Assembly: GCA_905214925.1 (NCBI GenBank)
Contig: CAJMOB010000002.1
Location: 62,001-126,000, forward strand
Length of the DNA: 64,000 nt
Source of the DNA: Scybalomonas sp905214925
Lineage (GTDB): Bacteria; Bacillota; Clostridia; Lachnospirales; Lachnospiraceae
Reading direction: 5' to 3'
Each line of letters opens with the position of its first letter. The first letter of the stretch is position 1. Both the position numbers and the translations under genes were made by a program. Below are positions 43,714 to 52,479 of the stretch, piece after piece. Under the pieces are notes generated by a model. It searched no databases, was not told the origin of the DNA, and was given only the letters and a program-made list of their open reading frames with translations.

Positions 43714-45486
43714 TTACCAACGTGTATCAGGTAATCCACAGAAGGAATCTACTGGATCAATTCCTTTGAATTCAGAACGTCCTACTAATTTTTCTACAAG
43801 TGCATCTAATGTATGTTCGTTTTTATCATATGCATTGATATAAGTTTTTACTTGAGGTACATCTGCTAAGTGGAATGGACAGCAAAGAGAAATGAAGATT
43901 GTTGGAAGTTCATGTACATACCAAGGCATATCTGGTGTACCTTTACTTAATTTCCATTCCATTCTCTGTACTGTTGCACATAAACTATCAACATAAGCAA
44001 CTTGGATAATTAAATCATAGTTATCTGTAATATTAGTGATAGGTGCTTTTCCAGCATACATATTTTTCATAGCCTGTCCAACTTCTTCTTTTGGAAGTTT
44101 CGCTATTTTATCAATTGCAGATTCGTAGATTGTTACATCAAAGCCTTCTGCTTCTAATTTGTTCTTTAAGTAGTCAATATAACTTTCTTTTTTTCCAGCT
44201 CCACCAGCCATAAGAGCGAATGCACTTTCTTTTTCCTGTGGAACTAATAAAATACGTTTGTGTTTTTCAGGAGAAAGTGGAAGTGGAGAATCTCCGATAT
44301 TTTTTACTAATGTGATCGCTTTATCAGATACTTCTTTTGCGATATCTTTAAATTCTTGAGATCCGATTACACTTAATCCTTCTTCTGGTGGTGTAATTTC
44401 TTCTGCTGTTTTCTTATGAAGTCCTAAGTATGCTTTTACACCTAAGATTCTTTCTAATGCATCTTGAAGACGTTCTTCTGTGATTACACCATTTTTGTAT
44501 CCGTTCATCATGTATTCGAAGTCTTCATCTGGATCGTTGAAGAATAAGAACATATCACATCCTGCTGCGATTGCGTTAGGAAGAATATCACTTCTCTTCA
44601 TCATAGCTGTCATACCAACCATATGAGAAGCATCTGTTACAACCATACCGTTGAAACCTAATTTTCCTCTTAATAAATCTGTGATAAGTTCTTTACAAAG
44701 AGTTGCTGGCATTGTTTCTTCATCTTTCATAGATGGGTTGAAGAATTTTTGGTAAGCTGGCATCATAATGTGACCTGCCATAACAGTGTGCACACCTGCG
44801 TCGATCATACCTTTATATACTTTACCAAATGTTTCATCCCATTCTTCGCAAGAATAAGTATTAACAGAGTTGCTTAAATGCTGATCTCTTTCGTCGATTC
44901 CATCTCCTGGGAAGTGTTTCATTGCACAAACCATGTTGCTTTCCATGAAACCTTTCATATAAGCTTTAGAGAATTCTAAAACACGGTCTGGATCATCACC
45001 GAATGTACGGCTAGAGATGATTGGGTTTCTCCAGTTACGGTTGATGTCTACGATTGGTGCAAAAGACCAGTTACATCCAACTGCTGCTGCTTCAATACCA
45101 GAAACACGTCCCATTTCATAAGCGTATTTCACATCGTTTGTAGCACCAACTTTTACTTCTAAACCGATTTCTGTACCGTCTGTACAAGCACCATTTCCAC
45201 CAGCTTCTGTATTTGCTGCAATAAGCATTGGGATTTTAGATACTTTTTGTAAAATACGGTTTTGATCGTATACTTCTTTCGCTGTACCTGGGTTGTAACG
45301 AACAGCACCAAATTTATATTTTGTTACAACATCGGTTAAATATTCTTCTGTTCTTGAAGATCCCATGTTTACGAAAAGCTGACCGATCTTTTCTTCAATT
45401 GTCATAGAATCAATCGTATCTTTTACCCATTTAATCGCTTCATCATCTAAATAATATGGTTTTGCTTTTAAATCTACTCTTGCCAT
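43714..45486 (-). CDS. Glycoside hydrolase family 3 enzyme with a NagZ-type Asp/His dyad
   Basis: 590-residue cytoplasmic enzyme (no signal peptide). The (beta/alpha)8 domain (about 15-375) shows KHFPGDG followed by D-Q-H (Asp201-His203), matching the acid/base dyad of beta-N-acetylhexosaminidases (KHFPGHG...DSH). The nucleophile is Asp285 in MVVTDASHM. A C-terminal alpha/beta-sandwich domain completes the fold. The usual His of KHFPGHG is Asp here. I chose ATG 45486 with AAGGAAGG upstream. Its place in a glucuronate operon suggests it removes an amino-sugar or glucosyl unit from imported uronate-containing disaccharides. This is inference. Confidence 0.82.
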   Translation of the reverse strand: MARVDLKAKPYYLDDEAIKWVKDTIDSMTIEEKIGQLFVNMGSSRTEEYLTDVVTKYKFGAVRYNPGTAKEVYDQNRILQKVSKIPMLIAANTEAGGNGACTDGTEIGLEVKVGATNDVKYAYEMGRVSGIEAAAVGCNWSFAPIVDINRNWRNPIISSRTFGDDPDRVLEFSKAYMKGFMESNMVCAMKHFPGDGIDERDQHLSNSVNTYSCEEWDETFGKVYKGMIDAGVHTVMAGHIMMPAYQKFFNPSMKDEETMPATLCKELITDLLRGKLGFNGMVVTDASHMVGMTAMMKRSDILPNAIAAGCDMFLFFNDPDEDFEYMMNGYKNGVITEERLQDALERILGVKAYLGLHKKTAEEITPPEEGLSVIGSQEFKDIAKEVSDKAITLVKNIGDSPLPLSPEKHKRILLVPQEKESAFALMAGGAGKKESYIDYLKNKLEAEGFDVTIYESAIDKIAKLPKEEVGQAMKNMYAGKAPITNITDNYDLIIQVAYVDSLCATVQRMEWKLSKGTPDMPWYVHELPTIFISLCCPFHLADVPQVKTYINAYDKNEHTLDALVEKLVGRSEFKGIDPVDSFCGLPDTRW

Positions 45487-45522
45487 CTCTTTATCCTTCC
45501 TTAAACACTTTTTATTGGAAGA

Positions 45523-45551
45523 CACGCAGCATATTAGAAAATATGTGCGTG
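45523..45551 (-). promoter_or_regulatory. Intercistronic hairpin between the SDR and GH3 genes
   Basis: CACGCA-g-CATATT pairs with AATATG-t-GCGTG around a 4-base loop, with no T-run. A candidate processing or stabilising structure. Confidence 0.5.
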
Positions 45552-45601
45552 CCTAATGTTTGTCTGTTTTCTATTGTCTTTGATAGGCAATATAAAGTTT
45601 T

Positions 45602-46450
45602 TTATACTCCTGAGTAAGCAGAGAAACCACCATCGATAGGAATAACAACTCCTGTGATGAATCCAGCTGCTTCGTTATTTAATAAGAATAACATACTTCC
45701 AAGAAGTTCTTCTGCTTGTCCAAAACGTTTCATTGGTGTAGCAGCTAAGATCTTACCTGTTCTAGCTGTTGGTGTTCCATCTTCATTGTATAATAATTTT
45801 TCGTTCTGTTTTGTTACGAAGAATCCTGGTGCAATTGCATTTACACGGATACCTGTTCCTGCGAAGTGAACAGCTAACCATTGTGTGAAGTTGCTGATAG
45901 CAGCTTTTGCTCCACTGTATGCTGGAATCTTAGTAAGTGGTGTATAAGCGTTCATAGAAGAAATGTTTAAGATATTGCATCCTTCTTTTTCTACCATGTC
46001 TTTTGCGAATTCCTGTGTTGGAAGAAGTGTTCCAATAAAGTTTAAGTTAAATACGAATTCTACACCGCTTTGTTCTAAATCGAAGAAAGATTTTGTATCA
46101 GCATCGATATCGCCAGCTTCGAAATATTCTTTATCTGTTGTTGCTCTTGGGTTGTTTCCGCCTGCACCATTGATTAAGATATCACATGTTCCAAAATCAG
46201 CAAGGATTTTATCATGTGCTTCTTTTAAGCTTTCTTTATCTAATACATTTGCTTTGTATCCTTTTGCAATGAATCCTTCTTTTACGATTTCATCTGCATA
46301 TGCCTGTGCTGCTTCTTCGTTTAAGTCAAGAAGAGCTACTTTTGCTCCTGCTGTTGCTAATGCATGAGCCATCATAGAACAAAGAACTCCGCCTGCACCT
46401 GTTACAACTGCTACTTTTCCAGTTAAATCTGCTTGAATTGGTAATTTCAT
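45602..46450 (-). CDS. uxuB: SDR-family D-mannonate oxidoreductase (fructuronate reductase)
   Basis: 282-residue short-chain dehydrogenase. The cofactor site is TGAGGVL (near 19-25), followed by NGAGG, the catalytic Ser in ISSMNAY and Y-x3-K in YSGAKAA. The C-terminal VIPIDGGF is typical. It is not the long-chain E. coli UxuB type. SDR enzymes next to uxuA in Firmicutes (B. subtilis UxuB/YjmF-like) reduce fructuronate to mannonate, and the position between uxuA and uxaC supports that role. ATG 46450 has AAGGAGG upstream. Confidence 0.88.
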   Translation of the reverse strand: MKLPIQADLTGKVAVVTGAGGVLCSMMAHALATAGAKVALLDLNEEAAQAYADEIVKEGFIAKGYKANVLDKESLKEAHDKILADFGTCDILINGAGGNNPRATTDKEYFEAGDIDADTKSFFDLEQSGVEFVFNLNFIGTLLPTQEFAKDMVEKEGCNILNISSMNAYTPLTKIPAYSGAKAAISNFTQWLAVHFAGTGIRVNAIAPGFFVTKQNEKLLYNEDGTPTARTGKILAATPMKRFGQAEELLGSMLFLLNNEAAGFITGVVIPIDGGFSAYSGV

Positions 46451-46542
46451 TTTCAATTCCTCCTTGATTTTTTTCAACAAAATTTATTATAGTATTAACG
46501 TCAAAAGTTTATGTAAGCTTTTCACGTTTCCTCAACATTTTC

Positions 46543-47613
46543 TTATTTATTTCTGTCTTTTGCGCTTTTTTCAACTGCTTCCCAAAGACCATTGATATAA
46601 GTTGCTCCAAGAGCACGGTCATAAAGACCATATCCTGCACGTCCTGTTTCTCCCCAGATCATTCTTCCGTGGTCTGGACGAATGTATCCAGTAAATCCAT
46701 TGTCATGTAATGCTTTTGTAATTTCATACATGTCAAGGCTTCCGCATTTAGAAAGATGTGCGCTTTCTTCGAATCCGTTTTCTAAGATTTTAACATTTCT
46801 CATGTGTACGAAGTGGATTCTTCCCATAGCTGCATATTTTGCTGCCATTTCTGCTACGTCGTTTTGGTTAGAACATCCAAGAGAACCTGCACAAAGTGTG
46901 ATTCCGTTGTGTTTGTCATCTACTAATTTTAAGAAACGATCTAAGTTTTCTTCACAAGTGATGATTCTTGGAAGACCAAAGATGCTCCAACATGGATCGT
47001 CTTCATGGATTGCCATGTTTACATCACATTCTGCTGCAACAGGGATGATTCTTTCAAGGAAGTACTGTAAGTTGTTCCATAAATCATCTTCTGTCATGTT
47101 GTTGTATTCTGCTACGATATCTTTTAATTCTTCTCTTGAGTAGCTAGAATCCCATCCTGGAAGTGTTAAGTCGCTGTCGCTTTGTAATGGGTTAACAGCA
47201 TCTACTTGTTCCTGATAGTATACAAGTGTTGTAGAACCATCTTCTAATTTATGGTCAAGCTGTGTTCTTGTCCAGTCAAATACTGGCATGAAGTTATAGC
47301 AAATACATTTTACACCTGCTTTTGCTACTCTTCTGATGTTTTCACAGTAGTTTTCGATATAACGGTCTCTTGAAGGTTTTCCAAGTTTGATATCTTCATG
47401 TACTGGAATACTTTCAATTACATCAAAGTGAAGTCCGTTAGACTCTACTAAATTTTTTAATCTGGAGATAGATTCTTCTGGCCATACTTCTCCAACTGGT
47501 ACATCGTATACTGCTGTTACGATGGAATGCATTCCTGGAATTTGTCTAATATTTTCTAATGTAACTTTGTCGTCTTCTCCGTACCAACGGAAAGATAATT
47601 TCATTTCGCTCAT
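46543..47613 (-). CDS. uxuA: Mannonate dehydratase
   Basis: 356 residues. UxuA dehydrates D-mannonate to 2-keto-3-deoxygluconate using Mn2+/Fe2+ in a TIM barrel. Family signatures include MKLSFRWYGEDDKVTLE at the N-terminus, CYNFMPVFDWTRT, MAIHEDDPCWSIFGLPRI, and the C-terminal RPDHGRMIWGE with metal-binding His and Asp. ATG has AAGGAG. It is the second gene of the operon, 280 bases after the transporter with two hairpins in between. Confidence 0.97.
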   Translation of the reverse strand: MSEMKLSFRWYGEDDKVTLENIRQIPGMHSIVTAVYDVPVGEVWPEESISRLKNLVESNGLHFDVIESIPVHEDIKLGKPSRDRYIENYCENIRRVAKAGVKCICYNFMPVFDWTRTQLDHKLEDGSTTLVYYQEQVDAVNPLQSDSDLTLPGWDSSYSREELKDIVAEYNNMTEDDLWNNLQYFLERIIPVAAECDVNMAIHEDDPCWSIFGLPRIITCEENLDRFLKLVDDKHNGITLCAGSLGCSNQNDVAEMAAKYAAMGRIHFVHMRNVKILENGFEESAHLSKCGSLDMYEITKALHDNGFTGYIRPDHGRMIWGETGRAGYGLYDRALGATYINGLWEAVEKSAKDRNK

Positions 47614-47686
47614 ATTTTCTCCTTCTTAAACTTAATTTTACATAATTTTACATAACCTAAAGTTTCAACACTCTTATCTAATGATA

Positions 47687-47708
47687 AAAAGAAAGGTCCC
47701 TTTCTTCT
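47687..47708 (-). terminator. Short terminator-like hairpin upstream of uxuA
   Basis: On the minus strand AAGAAAG-GGAC-CTTTCTT is followed by TTT. The weak stem suggests partial termination between the transporter and uxuA. Confidence 0.4.
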
Positions 47709-47805
47709 TCACAGATAACAAATCAGATCCAAGTTTTTACTTGAATCTCATTTCTTATGTGAAGTTTTGAAATCTGACATAAACTGTTCAAATTTCTGTT
47801 AATAC

Positions 47806-47874
47806 GACATTAACACTGCCACCCTTTTCCACAACCATACGGTGTTGTCGCATTTTAAAAGGGCGGCAATGTCA
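47806..47874 (-). promoter_or_regulatory. Large hairpin after the GPH transporter gene
   Basis: GACAT, TGCC and CCCTTTT pair in order with AAAAGGG, GGCA and ATGTC, and a smaller ACAAC/GTTGT stem sits in the loop. There is no strong T-run. It may set the ratio of transporter to enzyme message. Confidence 0.5.
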
Positions 47875-47893
47875 TTATTTTATGTCTATTCGA

Positions 47894-49294
47894 TTAGTTC
47901 GCGTTTGCATGACGTTCTTCTAAAATCTTTGTATTTTCACTAATTTTCTTTTTACTTAATGGATAGATAAATAATAAAACAAGTGCAACTAAGATAAATC
48001 CAATACCCTGACCTAATGTTGTTACAGAGTATAATTTATTAAGAACTGCTTCTGTCTGCACATCTGCTGTTTCAATATAGCCGATTGCTGTTAAAGCAAA
48101 TCCACCTAAACCACCAGCTAATGCCTGTCCAAGCTTTCTTGCGAAAGAATATACTCCGTAGATAGCACCGTCATCACGTTTATGTGTACGAACTTCACTG
48201 TCATCAAGAACGTCTGTTAAGAACGCCCATACTGCCATTTGGAAGTACATATATCCAAAAGTAGCTACGAAAGTGATTCCAACATACATCCATGGATTTT
48301 TAACGCGTAAAATACATAATACGATATATACGATACCTGTAAATAATGTACCTACAACTGCTGTTTCTTTCTTACCAAATTTCATAGAAAGAAGTACGAT
48401 AAATGGTGAAAGTCCAAGTGTTACAACTAACATTAATGAGTTGTATGTTGATAATGCTCCTGGGTTATTGAAGTATTCAGAGTATAAGTATGCATTTAAG
48501 CTACTTGCTAAAATAGTAGCGAATACTAAACAAATTGCTGCTAAAATTAAAGCGATTAACGCACGGCTTGAGAAAAGAGTTTTTACAAGATTTGTTTTTT
48601 CTTTTCCTGCTTCTTTTTGTTTTGGAGCAATCTGAATACGTTCTGTTGTACATTTGTAGCAAATGATATAACAAATAATTGATAAGATTGCAAAAACTCC
48701 CGCAATTTTTGGGAACATTCCTTTGTTAACAACTTGCTTACCATCTGCATTTGCATGATAGACAAGCATTGGTACTGCTACGTTAATAGCTGTTGATGCA
48801 AGCTGTGCACCTACAGAACGCCATGTAGATAACTGCGCTCTATCCTTTGGATCAGCTGAAATAGAAGCTGCCATAGAACCATAAGGGATGTTGATACTTG
48901 TGTAGCAAATAGATCCCCAAAGAATATATGTTACAAACATATAAACAACTTTTACAGTCATAGAAGCATCAGCAAGGCTTGATTGATACATCAAAAAGCT
49001 GGCTAACGCAACTGGTACACACATACGACGAATCCAAGAACGGAAACGTCCATCTTTTGCTGGCTTTACGCTATCGACGATAACACCCATACCGATATCT
49101 GTAAAAGCATCAATAATTCTTGAAACCATAAATAAAGTTCCAACAAGTGCGGCACTCACACCTAATACTTTGGTATAAAATACCATTAAATAACTACTTG
49201 CGAAGATAAACATAAAGTCATTCGCAACGTCACCCATCATGTATCCGAACTTATCTCTGATACCGAAAGGTCTTGTACTTGTTTTTGTACTCAT
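47894..49294 (-). CDS. GPH-family (glycoside-pentoside-hexuronide) sugar:cation symporter
   Basis: 466-residue polytopic transporter with about 12 hydrophobic segments. Family features include the N-terminal DKFGYMMGDVANDF, the loop RIIDAFTDIGMGVIVDS followed by GRFRSWIRR, and YGSMAASISADPKDRAQLSTWR. GPH members include UidB (glucuronides) and XynB/MelB (glycosides). First position in an operon with uxuA-uxuB-uxaC and co-regulation with beta-glucuronidase point to glucuronide or hexuronate uptake. I chose ATG 49294 with TGGAGGAG upstream; the open extension to 49441 overlaps the promoter and operator. Confidence 0.9.
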   Translation of the reverse strand: MSTKTSTRPFGIRDKFGYMMGDVANDFMFIFASSYLMVFYTKVLGVSAALVGTLFMVSRIIDAFTDIGMGVIVDSVKPAKDGRFRSWIRRMCVPVALASFLMYQSSLADASMTVKVVYMFVTYILWGSICYTSINIPYGSMAASISADPKDRAQLSTWRSVGAQLASTAINVAVPMLVYHANADGKQVVNKGMFPKIAGVFAILSIICYIICYKCTTERIQIAPKQKEAGKEKTNLVKTLFSSRALIALILAAICLVFATILASSLNAYLYSEYFNNPGALSTYNSLMLVVTLGLSPFIVLLSMKFGKKETAVVGTLFTGIVYIVLCILRVKNPWMYVGITFVATFGYMYFQMAVWAFLTDVLDDSEVRTHKRDDGAIYGVYSFARKLGQALAGGLGGFALTAIGYIETADVQTEAVLNKLYSVTTLGQGIGFILVALVLLFIYPLSKKKISENTKILEERHANAN

Positions 49295-49381
49295 AATTAC
49301 TTTCTCCTCCATTCTTTTTCCTGTGATTATGAAGCACATATTTTGTGAAAGAAAAGACAACGTTTGTTGCTTATATGATAA

Positions 49382-49411
49382 ACTATACACCACTTGTATA
49401 CAAGTAGTCAA
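49382..49411 (-). promoter_or_regulatory. Promoter of the GPH-uxuA-uxuB-GH3-HAD-uxaC operon
   Basis: TTGACT (49406-49411) and TATAGT (49382-49387) on the minus strand, 18-base spacer. The spacer is filled by the GntR-type palindrome at 49392-49405. Confidence 0.78.
49392..49405. promoter_or_regulatory. Putative GntR operator 1 (perfect palindrome)
   Basis: ACTTGTATACAAGT, a perfect 14-base palindrome between -35 and -10 of the transporter operon. It is the expected position for repression by the FadR-type GntR protein encoded about 400 bases away. Confidence 0.75.
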
Positions 49412-49513
49412 CACTGTTCTTTTTTTTCGTAATTTTTTCACAGTTTTCGACTTGATTTTTTATGCATTTTCACAGTAAACATACCATTCTTTTTCCATTT
49501 TATCGATTACAAT

Positions 49514-49527
49514 TCATGTATACAAGC
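49514..49527. promoter_or_regulatory. Putative GntR operator 2
   Basis: TCATGTATACAAGC, one arm slightly degenerate, in the divergent region between the transporter operon and gntR. Confidence 0.55.
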
Positions 49528-49606
49528 ATTTATATCGTCTTTTTCTTTTTTCAGATATAGTTTTATTTTTGTCAATCCTCCCTCTTTCTTTTTATTTTTT
49601 CTGCTT

Positions 49607-49620
49607 ATTTGTATACAATC
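49607..49620. promoter_or_regulatory. Putative GntR operator 3
   Basis: ATTTGTATACAATC in the gntR upstream region, about 170 bases before its start. It suggests autoregulation or looping with the other two sites. Confidence 0.55.
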
Positions 49621-49788
49621 ATCTTTGACTTTCTTTCCTTAAAGAGATGGCTTAACATTTTTTCTTGTATTTCTTGTTATATTATTTCTTTTTTTCTACA
49701 ATTTATACATTAAATATGTTATAATTTATATAGTCCAACATTTGGTTTATAAATGAATATTTGAAAAGTAAGAAAGGTAAAACTGGTA

Positions 49789-50553
49789 ATGAATATGAGT
49801 GAAATTAAACACAGTAAGGAACTGACAGACTCGAAAGGAAAACTCCCTTACTTAAAACGCACTACCTCCCAAATCGTCTATCAGTCTTTAAAAGATGATA
49901 TTCTGCATCTAATTTTACCCCCTGGTAGTGCCATTAGTGAAACAGAAACAGCAACAAAATATAATGTTTCAAGAACACCTGTTAGAGATGCTTTTAAAGC
50001 ATTAGAAAGTGAAGATTTATTAGAAGTACGACCTCATATTGGAACATTTGTATCCTATATCGATCTCAATAAAGTATCCGATATGATTTTTATGAGAGAG
50101 TCTTTAGAAGGAACAGTTCTAAAAATTCTTGCCAATACTTGTACTCAATCTCAGATCTTAAAAATCCGTCTGTTACTAAAAGAACAAGAAGAATTAATTT
50201 CTCATACATCTCCACTCTCTCCCGAAGAACATAACGCTCTTGGAACACAATTTCTAAAAATGGACAATGACTTTCATTCCACTCTTTTTAACTTAGCAGG
50301 GAAAAGTAGCATTTGGAAATTTATGAATTTATACAATACCCATTATGAACGATTCCGCACTTTGATTAATTGGAGTGAAAACAATATGCTCCCTTCCCTT
50401 TATAAGCAACATTGTCTTATGGTAGATGCTATCGCAGCAAAAGATCTTAATACATTATCTTCTTTAGTTTCTACTCATTTAAATAGTGGATTTTCTACAA
50501 ACGCAGATATTCTTTTGAAAAATGCAAAATACTTTAAAGAGGCAGATAACTAA
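49789..50553 (+). CDS. GntR-family (FadR/FCD subfamily) transcriptional regulator of hexuronate genes
   Basis: 254 residues. The N-terminal winged helix (about 27-95) contains QIVYQSLKDDILHLILPPGSAISETE and the recognition helix YNVSRTPVRDAFKALE. The FCD ligand domain (about 100-245) is all helical with metal-type His residues (DNDFHSTLF, THYERF). UxuR, ExuR and KdgR-like members of this subfamily respond to hexuronates or their catabolites. It is divergent from the transporter operon, with three TTGTATACAA-like palindromes between. The start is ATG 49789, with ATG 49795 as an alternative. A long hairpin follows the gene. Confidence 0.88.
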   Translation: MNMSEIKHSKELTDSKGKLPYLKRTTSQIVYQSLKDDILHLILPPGSAISETETATKYNVSRTPVRDAFKALESEDLLEVRPHIGTFVSYIDLNKVSDMIFMRESLEGTVLKILANTCTQSQILKIRLLLKEQEELISHTSPLSPEEHNALGTQFLKMDNDFHSTLFNLAGKSSIWKFMNLYNTHYERFRTLINWSENNMLPSLYKQHCLMVDAIAAKDLNTLSSLVSTHLNSGFSTNADILLKNAKYFKEADN

Positions 50554-50561
50554 GTAGTTCT

Positions 50562-50628
50562 TTTTTATTTCATGGGAAATGGTACTTTTACAAATTAATA
50601 TAACAAGGTATTTCCTATGAAATAAAAA
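50562..50628 (+). repeat. Long inverted repeat after gntR
   Basis: TTTTTATTTCATGGGAAAT pairs over 19 positions with ATTTCCTATGAAATAAAAA. The T-run is in the 5' arm rather than after the stem, unlike a normal terminator. The right arm closely resembles that of the inverted repeat after the araC gene (56024-56079). Confidence 0.6.
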
Positions 50629-50679
50629 TAGTCTTATAAGAATCATTCCTATAAAACAATTCTTATAAGACTATTTTTT
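50625..50679. terminator. Bidirectional terminator between gntR and the prepilin gene
   Basis: AAAAATAGTCTTATAAGAAT pairs with ATTCTTATAAGACTATTTTTT, a stem of about 19 bp with T-runs on both strands. Confidence 0.85.
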
Positions 50680-50746
50680 ATAATTTTATCTTTTCATATC
50701 GTTTATCTTCTCGTTTCTCGATAAACTATTGACAACCTATTTCTCA

Positions 50747-51283
50747 TTATTTTGTGCTTACCAAGTCTTTTAAATCCGTTGGATCGTAGGTGATCGTAAT
50801 TTTAGAATTCTTATCAACCTGTAAATATGCAATAATCATTGGATAAATATCTCCATAAAGACTTGATTCCCATCTCTTTGATTTTAATGTTATATCTTTA
50901 CAAATATATTCAGACTCGTTATTTTTAGTAAAGGTATATCCCGTATATTCTTTTAATGCTGCTATTAGCTTTTTCATATTCTCAACTGAGGCCTCATCAC
51001 CATAGTCTTTTATATAAACTCTTGTGTAATCTGGCATAATCGCAATCGAATACACCCCAGAAGCTATATGATAATCCGAATCTGAGACAGCAATTTGTAC
51101 TGCATTTACTAACCGCTCCAAATTATTAACATCTGTGGATTTTCTTGATTTTTCCACATATTTTACATATTGTGGCGCTAAAAGTCCAACTAAAATTGCT
51201 AAAATAGCCACTACAATAATTAATTCTACTAAAGTAAATCCTTTGTTTTTTTCCTTACTTTTGCTTCTATAACGATATTTCAT
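50747..51283 (-). CDS. Orphan type IV prepilin-like protein
   Basis: 178 residues with a canonical type III signal: basic leader of 14 residues, then KG^FTLVELIIVVAILAILVGLLAPQY with Glu5. A long N-terminal helix continues (YVEKSRKSTDVNNLERLVNAVQ), followed by a variable globular domain. This is the only protein in the window with a full prepilin peptidase site. It stands alone between gntR and kdgK, 32 kb from the PilT/GspF cluster, and no prepilin peptidase is nearby. ATG has AAGGAG. It may be a substrate of that machine (inference). Confidence 0.88.
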   Translation of the reverse strand: MKYRYRSKSKEKNKGFTLVELIIVVAILAILVGLLAPQYVKYVEKSRKSTDVNNLERLVNAVQIAVSDSDYHIASGVYSIAIMPDYTRVYIKDYGDEASVENMKKLIAALKEYTGYTFTKNNESEYICKDITLKSKRWESSLYGDIYPMIIAYLQVDKNSKITITYDPTDLKDLVSTK

Positions 51284-51368
51284 CTTTTCTCCTTATTCTA
51301 TTTTACAACTCCCTTTCAACTTCTAAAAATATAATAATTTAAAAAAAGATTCCCGTCAATCAGTAAGC

Positions 51369-51413
51369 AAAAAAAGATGGAATCGACTAAAATCGTTGAT
51401 TCCATCTTTTTTT
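51369..51413 (-). terminator. Terminator of kdgK
   Basis: AAAAAAAGATGGAATC pairs perfectly with GATTCCATCTTTTTTT immediately after the kdgK stop. Confidence 0.9.
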
Positions 51414-51421
51414 ATTATCTC

Positions 51422-52366
51422 TTAGCGATGTCCTTGCTCACGAAATCTTGCTAATTCTTCTCTCGTTGGTAAATCTTCGTTATCACTGCTTACCATAACT
51501 TGCATAGAACCAATGGCATTTCCACGATCCGCCATTTCTCTTATGTCTCCACCTTCTAAGTAAGCACTTAACACACCAACAGCAAATCCATCTCCAGCAC
51601 CAACCGTATCTACAACTTCTTTTACTGGATATCCATCAAAGTATCCTTCTTCTGTTTCATTTTTTACATAAGCACCTTTTGCACCGAGTTTTACTACAAC
51701 TGTTTTTGCACCAAGTCCTAAATAATAATTTGCAATTTCTTCTGGATCTTCGCTTCCCATTAAAATTTTTCCTTCTCCAATCCCCGGAAGCACAATATCC
51801 GCCTTTGATGCAAGGTCATTAATGGTACGAATCATAGCGCTTTTGCTTTCCCAAAGACTTTCTCGTAAATTTGGATCAAAAGAAACGGTTAAATTGCACT
51901 CTCTCGCTTTTTCAATAATGCGATATACTGCATTTCGACTGTTTAAAGAAAGGGCTGGTAAAATTCCTGTAATATGAAGAAGTTTTGCTCCATGAAAATC
52001 GATGGAATTTACATCATCCTCTGTAATACAAGAAGCAGCACTGTTCTTTCTTAAATAGTAAACCGCTGGATCTCCTTCTCTTACATGGTTTTTCCATTGG
52101 AATCCTGTTGGTCTTTCTTTATCTCTTATAATATTTGTATGAATTCCTTCTTCTTCTAATTTTTTCTCAATATAATCACCGAATGGATCCATGCCAAGTC
52201 TTGTAGCGTACATAACATCATATCCAAGTCTTGTAAGACCAACTGCTACATTCACTTCTGCTCCTGCTAATAATCTTGTAAATTGTGTCGCCTCTGCAAG
52301 ACTCCCCTCTTCTTTTGCTGCAAATAAAGCCATAGGTTCTCCAAATAATATTACTTCTGAAGCCAT
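51422..52366 (-). CDS. kdgK: 2-keto-3-deoxygluconate kinase
   Basis: 314-residue PfkB-family kinase that phosphorylates 2-keto-3-deoxygluconate to KDPG. It shows the N-terminal ILFGEPMALFAA, the sugar-binding GGAEVN-type segment (here LAGAEVNVAVGLTRLG), the YYLRKNSAAS region and the catalytic DTVGAGDGFAVG with base Asp. ATG has AGGAGGG. It is monocistronic on the minus strand. No GntR palindrome is visible upstream, in contrast to the transporter operon, uidA and eda. Confidence 0.93.
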   Translation of the reverse strand: MASEVILFGEPMALFAAKEEGSLAEATQFTRLLAGAEVNVAVGLTRLGYDVMYATRLGMDPFGDYIEKKLEEEGIHTNIIRDKERPTGFQWKNHVREGDPAVYYLRKNSAASCITEDDVNSIDFHGAKLLHITGILPALSLNSRNAVYRIIEKARECNLTVSFDPNLRESLWESKSAMIRTINDLASKADIVLPGIGEGKILMGSEDPEEIANYYLGLGAKTVVVKLGAKGAYVKNETEEGYFDGYPVKEVVDTVGAGDGFAVGVLSAYLEGGDIREMADRGNAIGSMQVMVSSDNEDLPTREELARFREQGHR

Positions 52367-52479
52367 TTTTTCCCTCCTGTTATTAGAACATCGCTTCTAC
52401 TCATGTTCTTTTCCTATCATAAACATAAGCATATTTTAACCATCAAATTTTTTTGTTTTCGTATCACCAATAAAAAGCA

